From positions 19,220,001 through 19,284,000 of the forward strand of contig OX344753.2 in NCBI GenBank assembly GCA_947034885.2: a stretch of 64,000 nucleotides of DNA. The letters run 5' to 3'. Under the pieces are notes generated by a model. It saw nothing but the letters and a program-made list of their open reading frames with translations, was not told the origin of the DNA and made no database searches. Positions 22,919 to 34,214 of the stretch are shown in pieces. The DNA is from Thuidium tamariscinum (lineage: Eukaryota > Streptophyta > Bryopsida > Hypnales > Thuidiaceae). Position 1 is the stretch's first letter; each line of letters opens with the position of its first letter. Both the position numbers and the translations under genes were made by a program.

Positions 22919-25491
22919 TTATTGAATGCGAGGTCTAGGTCCATAGTGGAAATTCTCAAAACACCCACGATTTAGACACAAAAACATCCTATTGTGGGCA
23001 CGACAATAGTGTCGACATATAGGATTCCCGCATGCTACACATGGGCGCGTCAATCGACTCCATGTTGGCAAATGCGGACGAGTATCTTCTTCAACTTCAT
23101 CCACGTCAGTGCCTAGACCATGCCAATTTTGTGTGAGGGCATCACACAAATCGGCCTTGAACTGGAGGTGTGTAATTGGAGTCTTCCCATGCTTATATTG
23201 CCGCATAAGTGCTACATATATGATATACATGTTGACCACTGTGGTGTCTAATAGGAAGTAGAAGACACGATGCCACTACTTATGAGATCTAGTTTGGCTA
23301 GAATAAGATGCCCTCAATTGATCGGCTACATCCACACCCCTCATGTGTGTGGTGTACTCTAAATGCATGGGGGATGTGGGGATGTCATCCTTCCTTGCAC
23401 CATTTCTACGAGGAACTGTGGGCACTGGAGTACAAGGAAATGCAATGGGCAATGCATGGGTGGAAATGAGTAGAACTGGACGCCGGTCAACCCATACTAC
23501 ACAAGCTATTCCACGAGTCTCATACATTTTCCATTGAATTGTACCTTGAGGTGAGTTTCTCCAATTGTGTACTTCTTTCAAGTCCAATGGCAAGCCCACC
23601 CGATTACACCACACGGTGCTGGTGGCATATATTTCAACTCTTGCCAACTCCGTAAACAAGCCAATGCTTGAGAAGAAATTGTCGGTAACAACTACATGGC
23701 CCTTGCCTTCAAGTCCTTGCAATAAATTTTTCACCACATGCCGTGCTCCCGTTCCTTCTCCTTGAACCACCGGTGCTACAATTCCTCCCACGTTTTGGAC
23801 CGCTCTACAATAGATATCAAAGTTGAAAACATACTTGGACAAAGAATCCGCTAGGCACCACACCTTGATGCCCCATTTTTGAGGCTTTTTTGGCATATAT
23901 TGCCTAACCGGACAATATGATCCTTTATATCAAATCATCATTTCATCTACGGTGACATATTTCCCCATAGTCCATTGAAGCTTGAAACTATCTCTAATGT
24001 CATTTACCAACCAACGCACTTGCCCCATTTTATCATAGCCTGGCAATTCTTTTTCTCTAACATATGAAGCCGGATTTGTGACATGAAGACATCTTGTTAT
24101 AGCTTGAAATCTATTACGTGAGAAAATTCTTGAAATTCTAGGACAATGGAAGAATGTACCATATTTACTCTAGTATGTCTTCATATTCGGTTGTTTCTTC
24201 AAACCCATGTAGATTCGAACCGCCAAATATGCTTTCAAACCCGCTACTGTCAAAGGTTTCCATGCTTTCCCTCCTTTGGTTTTACCATGCTCATCTGGAG
24301 TCACTGCATAACAATTTGTTTCTACTACTATCTTGCGTAACAAAGTATACGGCCAAAACAAGAAGAATAATTGCATAAAAGTGGGCATGGTGCGGAAATG
24401 CCTTGTTGGTTTTGGTGCACCTACAAACTCTTTTGGTTTAGGCAAATAAGTGAAATTTGCCGTTCCCCAAGTGGAATCCCGATACAAATGTTTTATACCA
24501 TTTGGATTTCCCAAGTCCCCATCATCCCCACTATCTCCATCCTCAATTGTAACATCATTTTCAGGAAAATTAGGGAAAATTTCAGTGTCTTCCTCACCTA
24601 CTAACTCCTCAAACCCACCCTCTGGAAAATAATGGAAGCCCTGGACGTCATGTACCTCTGTGGTTGGCTGTGCTTCAAAAGAAACAGGGGAGAAAGGCCT
24701 CTCCCGGCCTGGCCCCGCACCCATCTCTTCCCCTCTCCACGGCTCCCGGCTTGGCCCCGCATCCATGTCTTCCCCTCTCCACGGCTGCCAGCCTGGCCCC
24801 GCGCCCACGTCTTCCCCTCTCCACGGCGACCAGCCTGCCCCCCCAAAATCGCGGCCGCTGCCCTCCGGCCAGCTGTCTACAACGGCAGTTCGCGCGGCGT
24901 CGACCCCAACGGCCGCCTGATCCTCGGTGCGACTTCCGCCTTGGATTCCGCCGCCGAAGTTGCCCAATGCGCCATGTTCAAGTTCATCCGGTCCTCTTCT
25001 CCCCTCCCACCTCGTTGCACCTTCATTGTTTTCTCTGCCTTGTCGACTGCTGGAAGCACCGTGCATCGGTCTCGGTTCATGAAGAAGCTCAGGCGGCCAT
25101 TCAAATGCTTGTTGTAGAGTGTAAGTGTCATCGTCATAATCTTCAGAGTCGGATGAACCTCCACAACTGGACTCTCTAGCATCGCAAAGTCGTTTTCTTG
25201 GCTTTCTAGGTAGTCGCAGTTAGGATCACCGATCTCCATATCTAGTTCGTTGTAGTCGTTATCTGCAATAGTGTCGTCTTCTTCATTGTAGTGGTTCTCT
25301 CTGTTACTTTCGTATTGTGGTCGTGTCTGCAAGTTTTCCCCCTCATCGTCCGTACTGCTACAACTTGTGCTTCCAAGTACTGTCGTTGCTATATGATTTG
25401 CTTCCATTTCGTTTTGCTTACAGGTCTCCGCCTGTTGGAGCTGGCTGGAGCGACGTGGCAGGACATCATCCCTGGCGAGCTGCGCCAGCAC
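22919..25491 (-). pseudogene. piggyBac transposase (PGBD-like) with three premature stops
   Basis: Read on the minus strand: an acidic N-terminal part (25491 to about 25066; EGENLQTRPQYES, EEDDTIADNDYNE) and a 15-residue tandem motif around PWRGEDxxAGPG (24700-24845). The DDE_Tnp_1_7 domain then begins near FMQLFFLFWPYTLLRK. All three catalytic Asp are present: VTVDEMM (just before 23932), VVVTDNFFSS and RGVDVADQLRAS. A C-terminal Cys/His zinc finger follows (CVACGNPICRHYC, FLCLNRGCF). One frame from 25066 to 22919 is broken only by stops at 24170-24172 (TAG), 23930-23932 (TGA) and 23276-23278 (TAG). The family cuts and pastes at TTAA. The frame change between the acidic part and the rest near 25066 may be an intron. 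Confidence 0.88.
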
Positions 25492-25564
25492 AAATATATA
25501 TTGAAGTTAGTATTCTTCCATTGATCTAAAGGCTATCTATGCATAGTATTGTTATGAATTCATA

Positions 25565-26688
25565 TCAAAGTTTATATACTGCAAAACATTGAGAAGTAAG
25601 AATGAGGAAGATAGGAGACATACCCACTTTCCCTTCTGGAACTTCGGATACTTTGGCATTTCGTTTTATCCCAGCAAGAGTATTTTGACGTGGGTGGTCA
25701 GGCCACACAATTTCTTTTATGAAACTAAGGATGTCCGGGTGGAATTGCTTCCTCTCACACCAACCAAGTGTGTGTGCAGCTTGTCTATAAAAGTGGTGTC
25801 GTATGTTTGCAGGCTTCAATACATATGGCCACTTAGAAGAACCCCTCCTTACAGGCAAAGAACGCAAATGGGAGACGTCTAACAAATGCACAATGCGTTG
25901 GGCTTGTAAGGGCGATGCAATCCCTGTTTCTTGCAAGAGCTTCTTCAATCGATCTTCAACAGAGATGTCATCCACCATGATGTCTAGATCTGCCACATGT
26001 GGACCTACGGGAGGGACGATGGGTGTAACCGGGTGTAAATCAAGCAAGACAGTGCGGGTACCAGAGGTGCTCTTACCCTCGCCAGAGAGCCCTTCGATGT
26101 AGTTGTTGTGCTGCAATGTGCTGGTAATATGCCGTTGACCTCCGTCTTCCCGATCCTCTCCCTGAAAGCCTCGTTCTCCCTTGTTGCTTGATTTGAAATT
26201 GCCGCTCTTGTTTTGCAAGTCCACGCTCCGTTCAACCAGCTCCACAGTTCGTCCGAATCCCTCCACAGTACTGTTCTGTAGGTCCACGCTCCGTTCAGCA
26301 GTAGGATCGACCCGATCCCCTTCTGGAGCTCCTCAGGATCTCCGCTTGGTCCGTCGCCCCCTTCGGTCCGTCACCTCCCTCGGTCGCTCCGGCAGATCAG
26401 ACGCTCCCTCGACAGCCGACGGGTTGCTTCGACCCGCCACTCCTCGCAGCTGCTCCTCTCAGCCGCTCCTCCCAGCGTGTCCTTCGCCGGGGTCCCCTCC
26501 ACGGTACTGCTTGGCAGGTCCACGCTTCTGCCACGCTCCTCGATGGTGCCGCTAGTCACTTCCTCATCGATCCAACGCTGCAGCGGTCCATCTTCTTGTA
26601 CTCCAGGGCTAGTTAGATCATCGCTCCCTCCTTCTATGTCTTGGTGATTTGATCTAAGAGGAGAATGTGCTATCTCACTTGCATTCAT
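25565..26688 (-). pseudogene. Second ORF of the piggyBac element, function unknown, frame-broken
   Basis: Two minus-strand frames, 26371-26688 and 25565-26287, lie upstream of the transposase and in different frames, so a frameshift or intron separates them. They contain a repeated phrase (RSVDLPSSTVEG, DLQNSTVEGFGRTVEL, RSVDLQNKSG). The second ends with a compact domain-like part: KLLQETGIASPLQAQRIVHL, RRGSSKWPYVLK, RHHFYRQAAHTLGW and FIKEIVWPDHPRQ, followed by a GTATGT donor near 25624. It could be a 5' exon set of the transposase or a captured or accessory protein. I do not recognise the family. Confidence 0.5.
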
Positions 26689-26699
26689 CTTTGAAAACT

Positions 26700-27738
26700 A
26701 ACGCCAAATACTAATATAGCAGAATGTGAGCAGGGAAAATATAGGTCAGATAGAAGTGTTTGTCACTTGTCAATTTGAATGCACTTGTATCATTTTTGTT
26801 AGGCAGGGTGCAATGAATTATAGATCAAATTTGAAATGCCAGTGCCGCCTTCAATCTTTATAGTTTAGATTTGGAAGTTGTGGGCTAATTGAATCAATCT
26901 AGGTTGTTGACGGTAGCTCATTATTGATTTTGGAGTTAGAATTTCTACTTGCTAGTCAATGCTTTACATTTTAGGAGTGCCAGAGGAAGGTGGAAATCAC
27001 TGAAATCATAAGTTAGAAAGGAGTATTGTATGTTTGCAAGCCGCCATTGTGCATACATGTTACAATTTAGAAATCTATACAAGAATATTTTCTTCAAGAA
27101 GCTTGTAATTTTCTAATCATCCCAAATATTTGAAATTTGTTCAAGTGTGCTTGCATCATGTTGCCTTCATTTTCTAGGCAATTATAGTAAAACTAGGGGT
27201 TTATAATCCTTTGATTATTTGCATTTGAATTTTGGCAACCACCTCAGCTTCCATGGTTTCTTTGTAAGGGAGGTTGTTGATGAAATGTCAGCTGAACTCT
27301 GCCTTAAGCCTTGCCATAACTATTGGCACTTACATGTCCAATATTGGGACTATACTGGCAATTTGTAGTTTTAAATTGGCAGGGATTGAATTCAAAGATG
27401 GCAGGGATGGGCGTCAATGATTGCAAGGATGGGTTCAATGATTGATGGAGTGTTAGGCCCTGCCCTTGCCTTTGCCCAAGTTGATCTAGGCACTTTGGCA
27501 AAATTTCCTTTGTAGTGTAAAATCACTTGCCCGCTCTGCCCGCCCTGGGAAAGAAACTACTTTTTTCATTATAACTTTTTATTTATTAACTTCCAATATT
27601 CGAAAATAAGATTTTCTGAAAGTTACTCCTCGGCCCCACCTTCTCCCAAAATTACAACTCCAAATGTTATTCAATATGAAAAATATGGCCTACCCAAAAA
27701 ATTTATAATTCCAAAAAACAGCACTTGGGACTTTAGGG
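26700..27738. other. Subterminal non-coding part of the piggyBac element
   Basis: No coding frame is supported. The final part, about 27530-27739, contains GCCCGCTCTGCCCGCCCTGGG, CTCCTCGGCCCC and AAAAAATTTATAATTCC, all mirrored in the left end of the element at 42658. It is presumably the region the transposase recognises. Confidence 0.5.
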
Positions 27739-27743
27739 GTTAA

Positions 27744-28245
27744 ACATACGTTTGCGATCTATATCCATGACAGTTAGAGCAGCCATGATAGTATCTAATT
27801 TTGAGTTTTTCATGGTTGTTGCATTTATTCCGTCCATCAAATAAACGAATAGAACTTTCTAATAAAATACATTTATAATGATTACATGGTGTTGCAAAAT
27901 TAAGACAATAAATGGAGTAGGCTAAGTTAATAGTCTATCAAACTCTGCCTTACAAAATCGGTTATCAATTATCTCTGTAAACTCTTGCTTGGGTTTCCTA
28001 ATAACATGAATATTGAGATTGAAATTGCATTCATGAATAGGTGGTCTATTCAGATTCATAAACTTTCTATACTAACAACATAAAAGGACCTTCAAGAACG
28101 AAGAGTTTGTAGGCAACGACACCATTTTAGAAGTAGGTAATCCACAACTTCCAAAATACTTCACTCACTTCAAATAGATAGGTAATTCACGCTCTAATTA
28201 GAAGAAATAAAGTTCTGATGACGTTGAAGTTCAGTCTCGACAAAT
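27744..28245 (-). other. Gypsy leader between 5' LTR and gag
   Basis: About 500 bp of untranslated leader separates the 5' LTR from the piggyBac insertion. No ORF is seen. It contains the candidate primer-binding site at its LTR end. Confidence 0.6.
28230..28243 (-). promoter_or_regulatory. Candidate self-priming primer-binding site of the gypsy element
   Basis: Two bases inside the 5' LTR border the minus strand reads TTGTCGAGACTGAA. It is not complementary to the initiator-Met tRNA end used by most plant gypsy elements. It is complementary, 13 of 14, to TTCAATCTCGACAA within the same LTR (28347-28360), which lies about 27 nt after a TATAA on the minus strand (28383-28389), just where the transcript should begin. 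Confidence 0.5.
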
Positions 28246-28532
28246 TGTAACAGGTGGCAAGAGAAACAAGATACGATGTATTTCTTGCAATAGAATTACT
28301 ATTAACAATCAAGTTCAAACCAAAAGAATCAGAACCAAGAGATGTGTTGTCGAGATTGAAGAGTCCTTCAACCTTGACTTTGTTATAAACCATAATCTAA
28401 AGTAAAAAAACTAGAAGATTCTAGGGTCATGCTTCTAATATTAATCCAAAGTATGAAGAAATAGTACTAGAACTAGAAGTCATGTCCCTAACATGACTTT
28501 GTTGTCCACTCTATCTTCTTATATTCGTGACA
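28246..28532 (-). repeat. 5' LTR of the gypsy element
   Basis: Minus-strand ends are TGTCACGAAT and CTGTTACA. It pairs with the 3' LTR at 16941-17236. A TATAA lies at 28383-28389 (minus). The far flank begins with the CCAAG target duplication. Confidence 0.9.
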
Positions 28533-28664
28533 CCAAGTACGATGAGATGTTATTAGAAAGGCGTCTTCAAGTGAAGTTGCTCACTGAAAAACATCAAGCG
28601 CAAAAAGTGTTGGAAACTCACTTTCGATTGAAGGACGAGGAAGACCAACTATTTGGCTCGTGAT
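28533..28664 (+). pseudogene. Right part of the coding fragment split by the gypsy insertion
   Basis: After the target site the plus-strand frame reads KYDEMLLERRLQVKLL, then TEKHQAQKVLETHF and RLKDEEDQLFGS before a TGA at about 28662. It is highly charged and helical. Joined across the target site it continues the frame of 16797-16940. It looks like the 3' end of a gene or an older transposon; family not recognised. Confidence 0.45.
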
Positions 28665-31600
28665 AAACTTCCACCCTAAGGTCTGTTGTATTTGTGATTA
28701 GTCATTGAAGACAATATTATTTGATTGACTGAGTAAAGTATGTCCATATCCTAAACTGACTTGATGCAAGCAAATCCTTAGACTAAAACTTATTTCTATT
28801 TGCTTTCCCTATTTTTCTTGTCCAAAACAATTACAAATGACAAGTGATGGAATTCATTTGCTTTTTAGGATTGTTGTTAATGTTTTTAAAGGCTCCTTCA
28901 TTATGCCCTCATTAACATTCATCTTTGTACCTTCTAGTTGTGGCTTTCTGAGTCCCATAGGTACAATACTACTAGTATGAGACTTTGAGTGTTTAAGGCT
29001 CCCAAGCTTTATTATTTTGTCTGTAGCCTATGAAATAGGGACGTACATTGAGGTTTTCATCAATGAACCATTTAGTAAGTAGAAGTGAAACGAGGACTTG
29101 CTTAGTTTTAAAATATATAACTTATAGAATAATGCTTGCTACTAATGGCTAGGGATAACTATCAGATATTTTCTTCTAACACGTGGTTAAACAAATTTCA
29201 AATTCCAAAAAAATCATAGGTGAATCAAATATCAATCATTTTGAATTATTAAACTAGAAGGTCATATTATTGATTAAGCATCTAGGAAATTATAATTTCT
29301 TGACTAGGGTTCACAATAGTATTTTGAAGGTTTTAATGTTTATGTATATAGTACAAACAAGTTATTCTAATGAATCGGTAAGTTTCCAAAAAAGTGGAAA
29401 ATAGATTGGCCATAGACTGAGTCTAAAGCAGTATAAGCACTTGTGAGAAATAATACTGAAACTTGACAAACAAATGTCATACTGCAAGATGATGATATGA
29501 GGTCCAAATAAAAAGAAGTTCAATTTCAAAAAATCTAGTCCTACACCATTTAATATAAAATTTGAGAAAAATTATACTGAAACTAAGGTAATAAGCTAGT
29601 ATTGGGATGGCAAGTTAGATACTAGCTTCGATTTTTCAATATGAAAAGAATATCTAAATCTACAATCATGTATTCATAGCTATCTAAAACCTCATTTTTC
29701 TAACACCCAAAGATATTATTTCAACCTTGCCAAATCTGTATACTTTGTTGACATTCAAAAATCTTCTAGATAAAAGTCTGTTTTGATATGATGGATAATT
29801 AGCCAACATAAACATGCAAGAGAGTGTTGGCATTGCTTCATTGCTACATTTTCATATATCCAATTGCCTCAATGGTCTAAAATTGTATTATTTCTATGAG
29901 AAGAATACAAATCTTCCTATGGTGAGAATCCTCATCGACACAATGGTGGTCCTTAGACCCCATTCCATTGAAGAATAAATGTTGGTAGCTGCCATGAGTG
30001 ATCAATCACTAGCTTAAATAACTAGCTTCAAACTGGATAGCTAAAAAGTACCTTCATCAACACATTTGTGTTACTTACACCCCTATCCATGACATAAGGA
30101 AATTAGAAGCTCTAGCTAGTTTGGTAATTGATTCCAGCAAAGAATTTCCAATTCCAAAGGCTTTCAATTAAAAACTTCAAATTTTAATATCTATCAATAT
30201 CTCAATCAAAAACGACGTCTCACTCTATACTTTGTCGATCTATCCCAAGATAAGAATCTTCATGGATATATTGTTGGTACTCACAATTGTTATCATTGTG
30301 TCAACTCAACAACTGCAATGTCTCACACTAATATCTTCTCCGGATTATGGCCTAAAGAGCCTCTAGAATTAGAGGCTTTCATTTTCTAATACACTATCAT
30401 TGCTATCCACATTGTATCGTAGTGTGACTTTGATCTATCATTATGCGCTTATCATTGTGTTTTGCAATGAAATTTTGTTTCATTTGTTTCCAAAAAAAAA
30501 TTATGATTGTGCAAATCAATGTATAAAAAAAGAAACTCAAGGAAAAAAATTCTTAAATAATTGCTTTCTAAAATGTTTATTTAGTTGTTTTTTAGGCATC
30601 ATTGAGACTACCAAATTGTGACAAAATCCAATGCACAAATTAACCTCTAAATGTCTAAAGCCTTTTTTGAACTTATAGGAATTTGTTCTAAAGTGAATAA
30701 AAAGTCAACTTTATAATGAGCTTTATGACAATATCACTTATGGATTGAAAAATTATAATGTTTGATCATGAGGGTGTAAAACTTGCAAAAGTGATGTGAA
30801 GTCTTTCAATCCTCTTTTTACAAGTCAAATCTAAAAAGTTGGTGACCAAAAAAATATGAGGTGAAAGGGCCTAATATGAATAACTTCAATCAATATATGG
30901 CTTCTCAAAATGTACTCTACAATTTTCTTAAATGAAATTGTATTGTGATTTTCTTTCCAAGATCTAGTGAATTTTTAGGCACATTTCCAAGAGCCCTCAA
31001 CATTAGAGAAAGTCAAGATTGCAATGGGTATTCTTGCACAAAATCTTGATTAGAAAAATCATAGTCAATCATTTTCAAAATTAGGTTTCTGATACTTAAA
31101 GTAGACTTTGAAAAAAATTCCCCCAAAATACAAACTATTTAAAATAGCAACTTGGTTAGGTTTTCTTTAACTTCAAAGTTTTGCAAACACTAGATTTTGG
31201 TGCCTTCGGCATTTAGGGGTTAAAGCTTTTAAAACTCCAAAAACACAATTTTTTTTTTGTCTCAGTCCATTGCACTTGAGTGAATTCTATAATAATTTAG
31301 TTCAAAGTGGACTAAATAAATATGGGAATCCATAGACCAAATATAGTGCCTTGATGCCTTTCATGTTATGATATCATTCTTTTGTTGATGAAAACCACAT
31401 CAATTTCAGCAACCAAAGGTACTCTATTATTTACTTGCAATAGTAATTCACTGTATGGTATCATATTGAAGAAGAGTTAGTTACCAACTTAATTTATCCC
31501 AAATGTCTAAAAGGATATCACCTCCAACATTAAGTTACAGGATGAACTTCCACAATTGGAGAACAGTATTCAACAATAGAAATTATGAGATCATTTTGAA

Positions 31601-32044
31601 AAAAAATGGATCAATGTCAACTGGCTTATAAAAAAACTAATTTAATTGAGAGAAAATGGTGAATTTAATTAAAATGGCAATATTTATGTCAAATGGCACA
31701 ACATTCCATGAAAAGGATATTGAATATGTCAAAAATGACATGACGTTCCATTAAAATGGCATAGAGTGTGAGAAAAATGGTAAAAAAAACACCATTGTTT
31801 TAATGAAATTCCCTATGAAACCATGATGCAATGCTTATTGTACAATATTATTACAACATAATTGTGTAACTTCAAATAGTGCACTACTTGATTATTACAT
31901 CCAAAATCTAATCTAATCATATGACATAATCTTCATAAGACAATTTCAAATGAGCAAGAAACATATCAAACTATGAAAGGGCTGAAGACATAAAATACAA
32001 ATATTTGCAATGTCACCAATTAATGACTTTATCAAGTTCTATAC
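28665..32044. other. AT-rich DNA without recognisable genes
   Basis: I see no coding frame with splice support, no LTR pair and no TIR pair here. TTTAGGGGTTAAAG at about 31215 resembles one piggyBac terminus with TTAA, but I found no partner end, so it may be a solitary end or chance. Confidence 0.5.
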
Positions 32045-34060
32045 TTATTCTACATCACTAGTATCTTCTTCTACATTTGAGTTAGAGTCACACTCTGAAC
32101 ATGTTTCTAAGCCTTCATATTTACCATCTAGATTGGAGTCAAAAGTAATAGGATTGGATATGGCTAAAATAATCACATCTAAAGAAGCATCTCCTATGTT
32201 GTAAATTGAAACATTTCCTTTTTGCTTATGAGTACAAAGCTTCATTGGAAACTTTGAAAAGATTACCAAATGACATAATGAATAGCAAGGCCCTTGTTCT
32301 TTGAGTAAAATGTATGAATTCCTTTTACCTTGTTGTTTGTAATATATATATATCCCCATGATTACTTCATTCTTTTTTGAGACAATTTGTCCTTGTGCAT
32401 CTGCTGGCATATCTTGAGTGACAATATGCATGCGTTGTGTGTACTGTATAATATAAAATGGTTCACCACCTCCACTAGTTGGATCTACAACAATAGCATA
32501 ATGATCACCAACTTGTAAGTTCAAGTCATGGCTATCTCCACCAGGGACTTTCCAAATTATTTCTTCTTCAAAAAATTTCTTGCATTGACCATCTGAGGCT
32601 ACAAAAGGCTATAGCATTATGAGCTTCCATGGCTTAGCGTATGCACTCGATGTACAATCTTCTCTAATTCCCAAGATACATTTTTGGCAGAAGCATATAA
32701 AATCTTGACACTCCAACAAGACATTGTTAATATGACTCACACTTTGAATACAATGCATGCTCCGAGTGCTTGTAACAGTCTTACAATTGAAACTATATTG
32801 CTTCAAGACATCGCCTCCCTTGATCTCAATGAAGTTTCTCTTTACATCCAATTTTGCTCAATTATATGTTGTATGAGGTATGCTCATTAATTGATTCAAA
32901 AATTGAATAACATCATGAGCATTGTTCAAGATTGCACCATTAGTCTTCAAGTGCTCTACTTGAAGACATCGCTTTAAACAAGCTCCAATACCATCATGGG
33001 TCCCCTTGCCATGGCCTGTCCCCCAATAATGCCACTCAAGCATGCAACCCATGGGCACTTCGCTACACATGGTTAAACTTGGATATCTAGCAATATGGAA
33101 AAAAAATTCTTGCCCCCTTGAATTGGAATGTAAAACTTTCTGACTTGATGATGTACTTAGAAGGGAAGACACTTTTACATTTCATTTCACTCCAATGCAA
33201 GGCTAAACAATGCCGAACAAACAAGTATCATGTTTTTTGTCATTTGATATGTAGTAGAGGTACTCAAATAGTAATCGTTTACTAGTTTTATCTTCCACAT
33301 TGTAGTAAGGGTTTATTGCATACACAATGTGTACTAATATTGTATACTAAAAATTTAACTAGTGTTGTGCTTCAATCTCATTTTGGCCTTTGAATGAGTA
33401 GTTCTCGGCAAAATCAATCAAGAACATTACTTCCCCAACTTTCAAGTTCTCTAGGGAAAACTTATACTATTTGTCTTGCCACTGGACAACATGGTTATGG
33501 AGAATGAACTCTTTCATCTTAGGCATGGAGTATTCCAAGAATGTACAAGGGATGGTTAATTTATTCTCTAAGCGAATAACCTCCTTTCGTTGGCCTTCTT
33601 TGGTGAATTCAGCAAAAACTTTTTCAAATCAACACCATGGCATTAAAACATAATTATTGGGATCAAGCTCTTTGTCACAAAGATGAATCAATTGAAACCT
33701 ACACCTTAAGTATTCACCTTTTAGACACAAAAGCTCATGCTATGGATTGTTGGGCTTCCTTGGGCATGGTGTTATCTCCCAAAGATTTGTAGCTCTCTTG
33801 AAGGTGTGAAAAATTGCTTGGCAGCTAACACCACCTTCACCATGTGAAGCATTTGGAGGAGTAGAATACAACGCATTCGTATCCACATATACAAACAACT
33901 CCTTGATTCATCGCATTGTGAATTGAAAACTTCGGCATGTTGAATCCGTCATGAATTTTAGACATCTCTTGGTGGTTTTTGCAACAACTATTAAAATCTT
34001 TGAGTCTTCTCACAAACCAAGGCTTCAATTTCTTGAAAGAAGAGAACCCCACCTACACAT
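32045..34060 (-). pseudogene. Decayed transposase-like gene (DFAENY / HGKG motif family)
   Basis: Minus-strand pieces in changing frames and with stops, in order: WFVRRLKDFNSCCKNHQEM (about 33990), LIHLCDKELDPNNYVLMP (about 33680), a segment with FILHNHVVQWQDK, then FLIDFAENYSFKGQNEIEAQ (about 33410). EWHYWGTGHGKGTHDGIGAC (about 33020), an 80-codon Cys-containing segment (32609-32851) and a C-terminal segment (32045-32524; VGDHYAIVVDPTSGGG) follow. The pairing of DFAENY..QNE with HGKGxxDGxG is one I associate with uncharacterised, transposase-like proteins in many eukaryotes. I cannot give it a superfamily name. It is clearly inactive. Confidence 0.6.
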
Positions 34061-34214
34061 CTCCATGTATAGCTATAAATATTGTATAGAAATCTAGCTA
34101 CAAGTTGACCAAAAATATTTGAAAATCTATAATGGACTACAATTGAATTAAATTACTTAACATTTGTGTCTAGATAAACTAGAATATGACTTTAAAAAAA
34201 TTTAGGATTCCATT

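Larger units (their letters stand above)
21663..27739 (-). mobile_element. piggyBac-type DNA transposon nested in the gypsy leader
   Basis: TTAA at 21659-21662 and 27740-27743 flanks inverted ends CCCCTAAAG (21663-21671) and CTTTAGGGG (27731-27739). TTAA target sites and C-rich short TIRs are the signature of piggyBac. It carries a minus-strand piggyBac transposase (22919-25491) and an upstream ORF (25565-26688). Its right ~200 bp are recognisably similar, inverted, to the left end of the 942 bp element at 42658. Both flanks belong to one gypsy element: 5' LTR and leader on one side, gag on the other. The insertion is therefore younger than the gypsy element. Confidence 0.88.
16941..28532 (-). 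mobile_element. Ty3/gypsy chromodomain retrotransposon (chromovirus), decayed, with nested piggyBac
   Basis: Both LTRs run TG..CA: 3' LTR 16941-17236 and 5' LTR 28246-28532. A perfect 5-bp target duplication CCAAG flanks the element (16936-16940 and 28533-28537). Read on the minus strand the order is 5' LTR, leader, gag, protease, reverse transcriptase, RNase H, integrase, chromodomain, 3' LTR, as in chromoviruses. Without the piggyBac element at 21663-27739 it would be about 5.5 kb. Many stops and frameshifts show it is dead. A purine-rich tract (TAAAAGAGAG on the minus strand, 17241-17250) precedes the 3' LTR. The PBS does not match initiator-Met tRNA and may be self-priming (see findings). 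Tcn1-like chromoviruses in mosses are a plausible relative, but this was not tested. Confidence 0.92.

Noticed and set aside
24632..25179. Plus-strand Pro/Ser-rich frames over the piggyBac transposase N terminus
   Set aside because: They are the complement of the repeated PWRGED motif region; no independent support.
31205..31220. TTTAGGGGTTAAAG, like a piggyBac right end with TTAA
   Set aside because: No matching left end or shared subterminal sequence nearby; too short to call alone.
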